64,000 nucleotides of DNA, taken from assembly GCF_000063545.1 (NCBI RefSeq), contig NC_009488.1, positions 496,001 to 560,000 on the forward strand, in the 5' to 3' direction. Positions 18,340 through 27,914 of the stretch are shown here, piece by piece. Under the pieces are notes generated by a model. That model had not been told where the DNA came from. It ran no database searches and saw nothing but the letters and a program-made list of their open reading frames with translations. How positions within the stretch are numbered: position 1 is the first letter of the stretch; every line of letters begins with the position of its first letter. A program made the translations under genes and the position numbers. This DNA comes from Orientia tsutsugamushi str. Boryong. GTDB taxonomy: Bacteria > Pseudomonadota > Alphaproteobacteria > Rickettsiales > Rickettsiaceae.

Positions 18340-19070
18340 GATTTTCCAAATATATCTGTTAATAATGCTAGAAAAAGCGTTGATTTTAAAGGTACAAATT
18401 GCTAAAGGAATAAATCCTTTGAAAACAAAGAACACATGAACATTGAAGGAGATGTATGATCTATATATTAATAAGCTAAAACTCAAAGATAGTAGCAAAA
18501 GTTTATACAAAGACATTATGAATAAGCATTTTAAATGCTTGCACTATATTTACATTTCTAATATTCAAAAAGAAGATATTTAATAATGCAAATAAAGGTG
18601 GTAAATATTCAGCAGCCCGTAGAAATAATGTACTATCAATGCGTTGGCAAAATATAAAACTGAAAGAAGGAGTATTGTATATATCAAAAACTAAGAATTG
18701 TGAATCACAAACAGTGCCATTAATAAATTTATTAATAGAAAAATTAAAACAGTATCCATATTCATTAGAAAGTGAATGTGTGTTTCCTGGACAAAGAGAA
18801 AATAGTAGACATTTAAAGAACATAAATGTAGCATGGAAAAGAGTTTGTAAAAGAGCTGGATTAAAAAATTTAAGGATACACGATCTTAGAAGAACTGTTG
18901 GTAGTTGGATGGCAAAATTTGGAATACCAATAGCTGTAATTAGCAAATTGTTAAATCATAATGACCCTCAATCAACAAAATTTTATATACATCTTAATAC
19001 AGATGTTGTACGATATGCAATACAAAAATTTGCTAACGAAATTGCTAAGTGCACCAAGTTACGAGACTAG
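18340..19070 (+). pseudogene. Second tyrosine integrase relic
   Basis: The C-terminal catalytic part is open at 18639-19070: SMRWQNIKLKEGVLYISKTKNCESQTVPL, then NLRIHDLRRTVGSWMAKFG, LLNHNDPQSTKFYIHLN with the nucleophile Tyr. Upstream, the arm and core domains survive in pieces with a stop and shifts (AKGINPLKTKNT-stop-TLKEMYDLYINKLKLKDSSKSLY...KEDIF). It is related to but distinct from the integrase at 9-10 kb, so it marks a second integrated element. It ends three bases before bcp. No tRNA gene adjoins it. Confidence 0.78.
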
Positions 19071-19072
19071 AC

Positions 19073-19543
19073 ATGAAAAATTTAACAATTAATGATGATG
19101 CACCAGACTTTAATATGATTACTACTAGTAATTCAATTATAAATCTAGGTCATTATGAAGGTAAAAATTTAGTACTATACTTTTATCCAAAAGATAATAC
19201 TCCTGGGTGTACAATTGAAGCACAGAAATTTAATGAAGCTATTTCTGAATTCAATAAATTAAATACGATAATTCTTGGTGTATCCAAAGATAATATTGCT
19301 TCACATCAAAAATTTAAAGATAAGCTCTGTTTAAAATTTGAGTTAGGATATGATGAAACTGGGAAAATATTTGAAGATTATGGAGTCTTAAAAGAAAAAT
19401 CGATGTTTAAAAATACTTTTTTAGCAATTAGCCGTACTACATTTTTAATCAATCAAAAAGCAAAAATTGCTGCTATATGGCCAAAGGTTAACATAACACA
19501 ACATAGTAATGAAGTACTTAATATGGTAAAAAACACTATTTAA
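19073..19543 (+). CDS. bcp: Thiol peroxidase of the BCP/PrxQ type
   Basis: 156 residues from ATG 19073 (MKNLTINDDAPDFNM). The peroxiredoxin active site YFYPKDNTPGCTIEAQKFN has the peroxidatic Cys; the resolving Cys of many PrxQ proteins (five residues later) is replaced (PGCTIEAQ), so this is a 1-Cys variant. The Arg of the active site lies in ISRTTFLINQ. It reduces hydroperoxides in the cytoplasm using thioredoxin-type donors. An upstream Met at 19049 is possible but lies inside the integrase relic; 19073 starts at the family N terminus. Confidence 0.88.
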   Translation: MKNLTINDDAPDFNMITTSNSIINLGHYEGKNLVLYFYPKDNTPGCTIEAQKFNEAISEFNKLNTIILGVSKDNIASHQKFKDKLCLKFELGYDETGKIFEDYGVLKEKSMFKNTFLAISRTTFLINQKAKIAAIWPKVNITQHSNEVLNMVKNTI

Positions 19544-19912
19544 GAAAATAGATGATTAATCCCCAGATTAAAGGAATATTTTTTGCTAATTTCTGAAAAT
19601 CACAGTAGTAGAATGATAAGTCTTATTCTGCTACTATAATATGTTAAATATCTTTAAACATAGATTTTACGTGCGATAATTAGTTTACATATATGCGTGT
19701 GCGATATAAACTCGCTCAAACAGAGACTTATAGAGATATAGCAACAATGGGCATTTAAACATTAGTTACAGGCTATTGCTGTGCGAGATTGGTAACGGTC
19801 TTGTACTAAGCGTGATATAGTGCCTAACAAAAGTACTAATCTGGATGGAAAATATGTGCAAGGTAAAGTTAAAATTGGTTAAACGAAAGTGAATCTTCGT
19901 ATGAAAAATATT
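19544..19912. other. Gene-free spacer
   Basis: About 370 bases after bcp. No recognisable gene or RNA. No frame shows family similarity. Confidence 0.4.
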
Positions 19913-20057
19913 AGACCTCTTTCGAAACTGGTTAAGGTATAGTTCAAAATTATAAATACCAGAGATCAAATTAAATCTAAGACCGAATCTTTTACGTCTA
20001 TTTCGATATTTATCAGCAATAATTTTGAACTACCTTAACCAGTTTCGAAAGAGGTCT
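19913..20057. mobile_element. IS5-derived miniature element, 145 bp
   Basis: Both ends are inverted copies of the IS5-like right end (AGACCTCTTTCGAAACTGG), continuing inward as GGTTAAGGTA...GTTCAAAATTAT, and the middle is the last part of orfB (FGLRF region). Flanked by ATT on both sides. No transposase; mobilised in trans by the full element. Confidence 0.88.
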
Positions 20058-20100
20058 ATTGTACATGTAGAAGCAGATACTTCAGATAAATTCTGTTATA

Positions 20101-20476
20101 ACACCAATTTAGGATAAGTGGAAATATGAAAGTTAATGAATAAAAGGTATACAAAGAGAGAATGTACAATTATAATTATGCAATATATTTAAATATAATT
20201 TCAATTAATAACGATTTATTGATCATATTTTTACCAGTATTAGTTCATAATACTATACTTAATAACTTAAACATTGACCATTGTAACACTTGTATATTAC
20301 CTCCTTCTAACTGTTTCTTATTCTAAATTTGCATTTGCAAACATGCAAGCAATAAATAAATACTATTAATTAAAACTATATTTAATATATCATATAATTA
20401 TAACTCGACATTCTCTCTCTTTTTGTATACCTTTTCTTCACTAGCTTGCATATTTTTCCTTATCCTAATCTGGCGT
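20101..20476. mobile_element. 376-bp palindromic miniature element, IS982-type ends
   Basis: Ends ACACCAATTTAGGATAAG and CTTATCCTAATCTGGCGT match the ends of the IS982-like element at 43.3 kb, and the flanks carry TTATA on both sides. The two halves are long imperfect inverted copies of one another (about 150 bp each) around a conserved unique centre with CATTGACCATTGTAACACTTG. A second member in the opposite orientation lies at 35034-35408. No coding capacity. See findings. Confidence 0.85.
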
Positions 20477-20816
20477 TTATATGGATAAACCTGAAAAACT
20501 CAGCTGTAAGAAGAGATACACAAGCCTTCTTTAAAAATTCCAACTCCTTGATATAAAGAAGATAACCAACTTAACGTATCTCTCTTAACGTATCTCTGAT
20601 GAATGAAACATGGTAAGCCTATTATTATGCAACTGATAGTGTAGGTCAGAGAATGCTTAGAAAGCTAAATGACAGACTACAAGAATTAATAACTTGGTGT
20701 ATAAGCATTTATATGCTAATCAGAAATGATACTAACTTAAGACTGGTGATGATTTACCATAAATAGGTAAACAAGATTATGAATTAGAAAAGTTGGATGT
20801 TATAGTCATTTACAAT
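20477..20816. other. Gene-free spacer
   Basis: 340 bases with a 14-base direct duplication (CTTAACGTATCTCT twice at about 20570-20598). No supported gene. Confidence 0.4.
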
Positions 20817-20954
20817 AGACCTCTTTCGAAACTGGTTAAGGTAGTTCAAAATTATTGATGATAAATGATAGATGTAAAGGATCCCGCCTTAGATTTAATT
20901 TGATCTCTGGCATTTATAATTTTAAACTACCTTAACCAGTTTCGAAAGAGATCT
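20817..20954. mobile_element. IS5-derived miniature element, 138 bp, diverged
   Basis: Inverted ends as in the element at 19913, the right one mutated (AGATCT). The central part has lost the orfB homology in its left half. Flanks AAT and ATT do not match, so it is older or rearranged. Confidence 0.8.
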
Positions 20955-21115
20955 ATTTTAATATTTAAGACTAATGTGTTATTATAAGTCTTTCAGAGTG
21001 TTAAATTTCGAGTATAGCTACTAAATTGCTATATTTACGCGGTATAAAAACGTGGTTTTTGAAAGCAAAAACCGCTTGAACCACCTGCTATATCTGACAT
21101 TTTTAGAGGTTAGAA

Positions 21116-21358
21116 ATGGCGCAAAAATTGCGTAATTTTGCAAGCAATAATTGCATTATTGCTAATAATAACAGTAGCAATAATGCAACAATATTTTATA
21201 ACTTTATTGAAAATATCATTCCGCGTTCAAAAAGCAGAGGAATAGTGCAACATGACAATTCAAACAATGAGAATTCAAAAGAAGAAGATTTAGAGCTAAA
21301 TGACAAACCAAAAAGTCTGAATCTGCTGTTAGGTCTAATAGCAAGTTATCAGAATTAG
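21116..21358 (+). CDS. Small Asn-rich hypothetical protein
   Basis: 80 residues, MAQKLRNFASNNCIIANNNSSNN..., with a Shine-Dalgarno-like AGAGG eight bases before the ATG. The N-terminal half is asparagine-rich and partly repetitive, the rest acidic (NSKEEDLELND). I recognise no family, and it sits among element debris, so it may be a remnant of a longer gene or chance. Confidence 0.3.
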   Translation: MAQKLRNFASNNCIIANNNSSNNATIFYNFIENIIPRSKSRGIVQHDNSNNENSKEEDLELNDKPKSLNLLLGLIASYQN

Positions 21359-21465
21359 CGAGTATTATTCGCTGAAAGCCAGTAATTGCCTTAACTTTTC
21401 TTTTATAAGCATCACAATAATGCTTGTGTCGTATTTTTTATCTGAAAGTGGAAAAACGAAAGAAT

Positions 21466-21555
21466 CTAAATGAGGTTTAAGCATAGAAAGAAGCGATAAA
21501 AATTAATAGAATCTGTTGGTTATAAAGTTATTTTTTTGCTACCTTTACTAGAGTT
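21466..21555. repeat. One-ended IS630-like terminal remnant
   Basis: AATGAGGTTTAAGCATAGAAAG and the following GATAAAAATTAATAGAATCTG to GTTATTTTTTTGCTACC match the left part of the miniature element at 38541 and the stretch at 11717-11745. Only one end is present. Confidence 0.6.
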
Positions 21556-21644
21556 GCAAATATACTGGTTTCTACTTGCAAGTCTTTATCGCTTGTATTT
21601 GAAATATGATTCTATCTATTGGTTTATTGATTCTTTGATTTTTA

Positions 21645-21676
21645 AGATCAATCAAGATACTTATCTTGACTGATCT
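21645..21676 (-). terminator. Hairpin after tlcA
   Basis: AGATCAATCAAGAT pairs with ATCTTGACTGATCT (one mismatch) around a 4-base loop, eight bases after the tlcA stop codon on its downstream side. There is only a weak T tract, but position and strength suggest a transcription terminator. Confidence 0.55.
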
Positions 21677-21684
21677 TGTGGATA

Positions 21685-23160
21685 TTAGTTACTAGATATA
21701 GCTATTGCTTCAGTATACTTACGATTTAACATTGCAACAGAATAAATCCATAGTATTACTACTAGAAAGAATATAGCACCAAAATAAGGAGAAGCTTCAA
21801 CAAAACTAAAACTTGGCAATAACATAAAAAAGGTTGATTGTATAACTCCACCGCCAGATTTTCCAAGCCTTCCACCGATAATATCTACAGCTGCTTTTCC
21901 TTTAGTTTTTAATTCATGATCAAGAGGAATATATGCCATTTCTTTAGTAGAATCAAACAAAGAGTATTTTGTAGCTTTACTTAGTACGTTTTGCATTGTT
22001 CCAATAGCAACTGCAATAGATAGTGGAGCAATTCCAGTAACATATAATGAAATTGAGTCTCCTAGGAAGATAAATCCAAAAAATGCTAACCCTGTAATTA
22101 AAATCATTAAAGGAGTAAATATTGCTGCAGTATACCATGATACTTGTCTTAAAATATTGCTACCAACTATCATAAATAATATTGCTACGGTTCCTTGCCA
22201 TTTTTGAAAATTTCCCATAAACATGCCATATGCTTCTGGCGTTGGGTATAGCTCTCTAGCTTTAGCTTTCCATACACCTTCTACTAAGTTAATTGATATA
22301 CCATATGAAAGCACTAATATAACTATTAAACCAAGGTATTTTGATGAAAAGATCAACTTGATACTTTCTAGCATTGATAACTTAGCCTTCTTCTTAGTTG
22401 TTTTTTGTATTGATGGGTTATATAGCTTAGGATTAGATAAAACATAGTTGTTGATATATGCATAAGTTAATATAATAAATACTCCAGCTATAATACATGT
22501 AGTTATTACTGGAGTATATTTAAGCTCAGCCTTAATTATGCTATTTTCGCTTAAAAAATGCTCTAGCATATACCCAGTTAGGAGAAGCGAAAAATTTCCT
22601 AATAATCCAAACATTGAATAAAACCTTTTCGCTTCTTCTGTTTTAGTAATTTGATTTGCAAATTGCCAAAAGAGTAATGTAAGCATAATGCTTCCCCATA
22701 ATTCAGCTATAGTATAAAAACTTGCATAAGTCCATTGTCCTATAATTTTAATAAACCATTGAAAATTTGGATAATTTGTACTAAGTCTTACAATAGTTTC
22801 AGGGGCTGGATGTACTAACTGTGTATTAGGATAGAGTACTATAACAAATAAAATTAAATAACCAAGAAAAAAAGATGTGATAGTATAGAATACTTTTGTT
22901 ACACTCATTACATTGCATAATTTTGTATATATTAACATGGCAATAATAGCTGATGGCAATACTATGTATGTCTTTAAAAAACTAATTACTTCCGGACCAA
23001 TACTTGTTATTACTAAACTATCTTTAATAGAGCGTAATGCTGAATAGTTAAATAGTATAAAAAACATCATTAGTGCCATAGGCAAAAATTTCTTGTTTTC
23101 ATGATATTCAATAGGCCAAAAAATTTGGCGAAGCTTATTAAATGTTTGATTTGTATTCAT
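21685..23160 (-). CDS. tlcA: ATP/ADP translocase (Tlc family)
   Basis: 491 residues from the ATG at 23160 ([27 protein letters not shown]); an upstream Met at 23208 is possible but lies before a better AGGA ribosome site. Eleven to twelve membrane helices and the blocks [72 protein letters not shown] and [14 protein letters not shown] match rickettsial/chlamydial nucleotide transporters, closest by eye to Tlc1. It exchanges host cytosolic ATP for bacterial ADP across the inner membrane, the basis of energy parasitism. It stands alone. Confidence 0.93.
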   Translation of the reverse strand: MNTNQTFNKLRQIFWPIEYHENKKFLPMALMMFFILFNYSALRSIKDSLVITSIGPEVISFLKTYIVLPSAIIAMLIYTKLCNVMSVTKVFYTITSFFLGYLILFVIVLYPNTQLVHPAPETIVRLSTNYPNFQWFIKIIGQWTYASFYTIAELWGSIMLTLLFWQFANQITKTEEAKRFYSMFGLLGNFSLLLTGYMLEHFLSENSIIKAELKYTPVITTCIIAGVFIILTYAYINNYVLSNPKLYNPSIQKTTKKKAKLSMLESIKLIFSSKYLGLIVILVLSYGISINLVEGVWKAKARELYPTPEAYGMFMGNFQKWQGTVAILFMIVGSNILRQVSWYTAAIFTPLMILITGLAFFGFIFLGDSISLYVTGIAPLSIAVAIGTMQNVLSKATKYSLFDSTKEMAYIPLDHELKTKGKAAVDIIGGRLGKSGGGVIQSTFFMLLPSFSFVEASPYFGAIFFLVVILWIYSVAMLNRKYTEAIAISSN

Positions 23161-23313
23161 TCCTGGTATCAATTTAAATTTAACTTTTTTGCAATGAAGA
23201 TATAACAATTAACAAAATAGAACAACAATAACCATTGTTACTTAGTGTTAAATATAATAGTAACTCCTTTTTTCTGAGAATCAAACTATAGAATTAAATT
23301 AAAGAATTAAATT

Positions 23314-23841
23314 CTATGATATACTACTATTTTTTTCTACAAGTACATTATTATTTGTATCCTGTAGAGATGTATTAAATTTTTTTAAATATTCTTGAGC
23401 TTCTGTATTTGAACGAGCAACATTAATAAAAATTTTGCAATGTACCTCAGCATGGAGTGAAACTTCAACTTCATGAATTCCTGCAGTTTTAATTGGCTTA
23501 ATATCAATATAAGCTTTGATATCAGAGCTTATTTGTAATTTCTTAATAATCTCTTTAGCAGTAATTGATCCAAATAATTTTCCATCATCGCTTGTCTGGC
23601 AAATAAACGTGATGAAGCTTCTATCAATTTTTTGCATTACTGCCTGTGCTGCAGCAATACCTTTTTGATTTTTTTCATTAAGTTGTTGTACAGTTGATTT
23701 AACTATTTCTAGATTAGCATTAGTTGCTCTAATGGCGTAATTACGAGGCAGTAAATAGTTACGACCAAATCCATTAGCCACATCAACTATATCCATTATT
23801 TTACCAAGCTTTTTAACTGGCTTTATTAAAATTAATTTCAT
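23314..23841 (-). CDS. rplI: 50S ribosomal protein L9
   Basis: 175 residues. The L9 start MKLILIKPVKKLGKIMDIVDVANGFGRNYLLPRNYAIRAT contains the signature GFGRNYLLPRxxA; a helix links to the C-terminal domain with SVTAKEI-type KLFGSITAKEII. The C terminus has an extra tail of about 25 residues (YLKKFNTSLQDTNNN...). Last gene of the rpsF-rpsR-rplI operon. Confidence 0.95.
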   Translation of the reverse strand: MKLILIKPVKKLGKIMDIVDVANGFGRNYLLPRNYAIRATNANLEIVKSTVQQLNEKNQKGIAAAQAVMQKIDRSFITFICQTSDDGKLFGSITAKEIIKKLQISSDIKAYIDIKPIKTAGIHEVEVSLHAEVHCKIFINVARSNTEAQEYLKKFNTSLQDTNNNVLVEKNSSIS

Positions 23842-23883
23842 ATACCTGCTTTATTTAACATTCAAGAATATATTTTACTAAAT

Positions 23884-24192
23884 TTACTGATGATATACAA
23901 AAGGTAAAAGAGCAAGCTCTCTAGCAATTTTAATTGCTTTTGTTAATTCTCTTTGTTTAGACCTGCATACATTAGTTACCCTGGCTGGTAAAACCCTGCC
24001 ACATTCTGAAATAAATTTTGATAAAAGATCAGGATCTTTATAAGTTATAATCGGAGCTGTGCCATCTGGGGCTGATAATGGGCAACCTTTTCTTCTTCTA
24101 AAAAACACTTCCTTATTAGCTCTGTTAGCTGTACGCTTTAGAGTTTTATTTTTTATGGCATCTATGTTTGCAGTATCAATATTTTCTGTCAT
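23884..24192 (-). CDS. rpsR: 30S ribosomal protein S18
   Basis: 102 residues; [60 protein letters not shown] is the S18 core. It binds with S6 on the 30S platform. The gene lies 47 bases after rpsF and 42 before rplI, in the usual order. Confidence 0.95.
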   Translation of the reverse strand: MTENIDTANIDAIKNKTLKRTANRANKEVFFRRRKGCPLSAPDGTAPIITYKDPDLLSKFISECGRVLPARVTNVCRSKQRELTKAIKIARELALLPFVYHQ

Positions 24193-24239
24193 AACTTTTT
24201 ATAAATATTCTGTATTTCTGTTAATATTCTTTTAATGGC

Positions 24240-24596
24240 TTAGCTAGTTACATCTATTGCAGTCTGTTCAAAACTTTGATTTTTTAAAATTGGAGAAGTA
24301 GTTTGGCTAATTTCTTTTACTTTAATAAAGCGAGACCGTATAATTTCTAAGTTATTCTTTATTTTATTTTTTAACTTTTGCAAAATATTGTTATTAGCTG
24401 AAATAGCAAGCATAATATAATGAGCTCTCTGGTTGCGATTAATTTTGTATGCTAAAGACCGCATACCCCAATACTCATGTTTTACTAACTTTCCTTCATA
24501 GTTACTAATAATACTAGTCAACTCATCAGTTAATTTATCAATTTCTGTACTAGATAATTCTGGCCGTACAATTAAAACCAACTCATATAAACGCAT
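24240..24596 (-). CDS. rpsF: 30S ribosomal protein S6
   Basis: 118 residues: [53 protein letters not shown] fits S6, which pairs with S18. First gene of the minus-strand operon; its upstream region is the divergent spacer shared with the regulator gene at 24889. Confidence 0.95.
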
Positions 24597-24815
24597 AATT
24601 TTTTTTATTAAAATCCAAAAAGATGTCTTTATTAAACTACAATTAAATATATCAAGTTATATTAGCAATTCAAGAGCAATGTTTAGCAATTGAAAATTGA
24701 TCATAAAATAAAGTTAGCAAAGCAATATTTATTATTTATTTATAATTATTTAAAATTTTTAAATAATTATAAACTCAGTTATAATTAAGTATCTTTAAAA
24801 GTACTTTAAAAGTAC

Positions 24816-24846
24816 TTGATTTTTTAATCAAGGGTTGTATTATAAT
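24816..24846 (+). promoter_or_regulatory. Probable promoter of the PhoB-like gene with a palindrome over -35
   Basis: TTGATT at 24816 and a perfect TATAAT at 24841 with 19 bases between them, 43 bases before the start codon. CTTGATT-TTTT-AATCAAG (24815-24832) is a 7-bp inverted repeat covering the -35, preceded by a direct repeat TTTAAAAGTACT. The palindrome could bind a regulator or be a weak hairpin. Confidence 0.45.
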
Positions 24847-24888
24847 GACCTTATTGCAATAATTGTTTAATAATTTGGTATAATACTT

Positions 24889-25638
24889 ATGTCTGCTTCT
24901 GAAAAGTTACCACCGCAAGTTTTGGTAATCGAGCTAGATGAGATACAACGAATTGCTATTTGTAATATCATAGAAAGGTCACTATTTAATGTTATTAGAT
25001 TAAGCAATATTAATGATATCGAAACAAGCAGCATCAACGCAGTGCTTATATTTGCTCCAAATGTAATTATTGTTAGCACCTCTATCAAAGATGTTGTTCC
25101 AATTGATACATTTATTCAAAAGCTTAGAAGTACCGCACAAAAATCTCATCGAATAGAAATACCTATAATTATTATTCTTAATCAAAACGATAATGTAGAA
25201 AATTATCAAAAATTTGATAATGGTTTGATAGAAATTGTACAATATCCTTATACTGATTCTGAAATTATATTAGCAGTAAAGTCTTTGTTACGCAGGTCTA
25301 GACCAATATTAAAAAACAGGCTGCTTAGATATAAAGACTTAACAATGGATCTGTCCAATTATAAAGTATATCGTGGTAATAAACCAATTCGTTTAGGTCC
25401 AACTGAATTTAAAATATTGCAGCTCTTATTAGAATCACCTAAAGTTATACTTTCACGTGAGAAAATTATAGATTATGTATGGGGTCATGGACATAAAATT
25501 GAGCTTAGAACAGTTGATGTACATGTTAATAGATTAAGGAATGTTATCAAAAACAGTAAATTTGAACCAGCTTTAATTAAAACTGTTCGAGCTTCAGGAT
25601 ATTGTTTAAAATTACCAGGAGAATCAGATTACGCTTGA
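24889..25638 (+). CDS. PhoB/OmpR-type response regulator with degenerate receiver
   Basis: 249 residues. The C-terminal half (from about 145) is a complete winged helix of the OmpR/PhoB family: LTMDLSNYKVYRG, RLGPTEFKILQLLLESP, LSREKIIDYVWG, RTVDVHVNRLRNVI, IKTVRASGYCL. The N-terminal half has the receiver length and order but not its chemistry: the acidic pocket is only IELDE at 14-18, the phospho-acceptor position at the end of strand 3 reads IIVSTS (61-65) with no Asp, and the conserved Lys-Pro becomes QYPY. So it probably acts without phosphorylation. No kinase gene is adjacent. It transcribes away from rpsF. Confidence 0.88.
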   Translation: MSASEKLPPQVLVIELDEIQRIAICNIIERSLFNVIRLSNINDIETSSINAVLIFAPNVIIVSTSIKDVVPIDTFIQKLRSTAQKSHRIEIPIIIILNQNDNVENYQKFDNGLIEIVQYPYTDSEIILAVKSLLRRSRPILKNRLLRYKDLTMDLSNYKVYRGNKPIRLGPTEFKILQLLLESPKVILSREKIIDYVWGHGHKIELRTVDVHVNRLRNVIKNSKFEPALIKTVRASGYCLKLPGESDYA

Positions 25639-25743
25639 CAATACTGTAGTATATATAAATACATACTTTATATTATTTTATATAAATAATATAAGTTATT
25701 CATAAGTGTATTTATTGTAATGTAACATAATAGGAATCAGGCG

Positions 25744-27414
25744 TTGAAAAAGCATGACTTATATACCAATGCTATAACAATCAAAAGGTTATTATGCAAT
25801 CATATCAGCATATACAATAAGTTGATATGTATAGCATCCGTATCTATGATTACAACAGCAATAGCATCAGTATTAATTATTAAATTGTCTCAATTAATTG
25901 TTGATGAAATATTTGTCACCAAAAGAAATTCAATATTAATTATTGTATTGTTAATGATTGTTGTCTTTGTTATAAAAGGCATTGCTCAATATTATCAAAG
26001 CTATCTTACTAAATCTATAGGACAAAATATTCTACGAGATTTTCATATTCAAATGTATAAGCACTTAATTTTTGCAGATTTAGAATTTTTACAAAAATTC
26101 TCATCAGGCAAAATAGTATCAAGTTTTACCAATGATATAATGCTTATGTGCAATTCTATTTCTAGCTGCATTAGTACAGCTCGCTATTTTTTTTCAGTTG
26201 TTTTTCTAACTGGATACATGTTTATTTTTTTAGACCCATTTTTGTCTTTAATAGCAGTAACAGTATTTCTTATTGCTATTTATATTACGCAAAAATTAGG
26301 TTATTTAATACATGAATATACCTATTCTAATCAAGAAATTTTTAGTAATTACATTTCAAAATTAGATGAAACATTTCGAGGTATTAAAGTAGTAAAATCT
26401 TATTTAGCAGAAGATTATGAAATTTTAATGGCAAAGGAAAAAATTCAAGAAATATCAAAATCTTTTAGTAAAATTGCCAAGATTTCTGCCTTAATTTCTC
26501 CAGCAATGGAGCTGTTAAATGGCATTGCTATAGGATGTATTATTTGGTATGGTGGATCATTAGGTATTAGAGGTCAAATAACTCCAGGGGAATTAATAGG
26601 TTTTATATCTGCTTTTGCTGCAGCTTATCGTCCTTTAGTAAGCTTATTGTCTCTTAATGCTAATTTCCAAGAAGGGCTATCAGCAGCAAAGAGAATATTC
26701 AAAATACTAGATACCAAACCTAAAATTATAAATAAAAATGATGATGTAGTTGTTAATTCAAAAACTTCAAATAAAATAGACTTTGTAAATGTTTCTCTAT
26801 CATTAAATGACAGATCAATCTTACACAATATTAACTTTTCTTTATTAGACGGAGAAACTGTGGCATTAGTTGGTAAATCTGGCAGTGGTAAAACTTCTAT
26901 TGCTAATTTGATGATGAGATTCTATGATCCATCTACTGGTAGTATAAAATTAAATAATCAAGAATTAAATGATATTCCTATTCAATTGTTAAGAGAAAAA
27001 ATAACTTTAGTTACTCAAGAAACTATGCTATTTAATGCCTCTATTGTTGAAAATATTGCTTATAGTTGTACTAATGCTACCATAGAGCAGGTCATTGATG
27101 CCGCTAAAAAATCTTTAGCTCATGAGTTTATTATGAATATGCCACATGGGTATAATACTACTATTGGGCCTCAAGGTAGTGAATTGTCAGGAGGCCAAAA
27201 GCAGCGAATATCTATTGCTAGAGCATTGTTAAAAAATTCACCAATACTTATTTTAGATGAAGCTACAACTGCATTAGATCAAAATACAGAATCGGCTATT
27301 TACGAATCAATAAAAAAATATCGTAAGGATAAAATTAACATAATAATAACTTATAGGATTCATACTATCAATTTCGATAAAATTATTACTCTTAAAAATG
27401 GATCAATTGTTTAA
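25744..27414 (+). CDS. MsbA-like ABC exporter, C terminus shortened
   Basis: 556 residues from a TTG start preceded by AGGA. Residues 1-310 form the six-helix ABC exporter domain; then Walker A GKSGSGKTS (about 377), Q-loop VTQE, signature LSGGQKQR (about 481) and Walker B ILILDEATTALD (about 501). Family members flip lipid A precursors or other lipids to the outer leaflet. Two oddities: the switch histidine (THRxxT in relatives) is Tyr in IITYRIHTI, and the protein stops at LKNGSIV, lacking the last 20-30 residues. So ATP hydrolysis may be impaired. Lies 105 bases after the regulator gene. Confidence 0.82.
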   Translation: MKKHDLYTNAITIKRLLCNHISIYNKLICIASVSMITTAIASVLIIKLSQLIVDEIFVTKRNSILIIVLLMIVVFVIKGIAQYYQSYLTKSIGQNILRDFHIQMYKHLIFADLEFLQKFSSGKIVSSFTNDIMLMCNSISSCISTARYFFSVVFLTGYMFIFLDPFLSLIAVTVFLIAIYITQKLGYLIHEYTYSNQEIFSNYISKLDETFRGIKVVKSYLAEDYEILMAKEKIQEISKSFSKIAKISALISPAMELLNGIAIGCIIWYGGSLGIRGQITPGELIGFISAFAAAYRPLVSLLSLNANFQEGLSAAKRIFKILDTKPKIINKNDDVVVNSKTSNKIDFVNVSLSLNDRSILHNINFSLLDGETVALVGKSGSGKTSIANLMMRFYDPSTGSIKLNNQELNDIPIQLLREKITLVTQETMLFNASIVENIAYSCTNATIEQVIDAAKKSLAHEFIMNMPHGYNTTIGPQGSELSGGQKQRISIARALLKNSPILILDEATTALDQNTESAIYESIKKYRKDKINIIITYRIHTINFDKIITLKNGSIV

Positions 27415-27540
27415 GTCAATTATTGCTTAGAAGAAGTAACAGAAAGAAATATAAACAAACCCGAGTTAGATATAAAATTAAGAGATCAGAGATGTGGTAA
27501 AGAAATGGAAAGATGATTTAAACTTGAAAAAGCAATAGAA

Positions 27541-27740
27541 ATTTTGTTAGGTTTAAAAATAGAAGCTATAGTTCTTGCTTTTTTTAATATTGAGAAATTC
27601 AATTTTGCTAAACAAGTTGTAGCTTTTGTAGGTCTTAATCTTAAGCATAGTCAATCTTATACTTTTATACATTGTGCTAGTAGAATCTCTAGAACTTGTA
27701 ATGTAAACCTACCTAAAAAGGTTCTTATATGTCTATGATA
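27541..27740 (+). pseudogene. IS110-family transposase fragment
   Basis: GLKIEAIVLAFFNIEKFNFAKQVVAFVGLNLKHSQS...ASRISRTCNVNLPKK matches the Transposase_20 part of the IS110-type gene at 16.2 kb but with many changes and small indels. No element ends are seen nearby. Confidence 0.75.
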
Positions 27741-27914
27741 TGTCTACCTTAAACCACTCCCCTTGCTGTTCTGTCAACAGCAAGATCACATAAGCTTTGT
27801 CTCATGTGCACAAACACTATACCTTCACCTCTTATTCTTACTATATTTTGTTCTTTTACTTATATCGAACTGTAATTTATATAACACCATCTAGCTTATA
27901 TTACTTGGATGGTA

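Noticed and set aside
18503-18946. 147-residue hydrophobic minus-strand frame
   Set aside because: It is the complement of the integrase relic, which has HDLRRT and the catalytic Tyr on the plus strand.
24867-25242. Two minus-strand frames overlapping the PhoB-like gene
   Set aside because: Shadows of a gene with a clear winged-helix domain; no ribosome sites.
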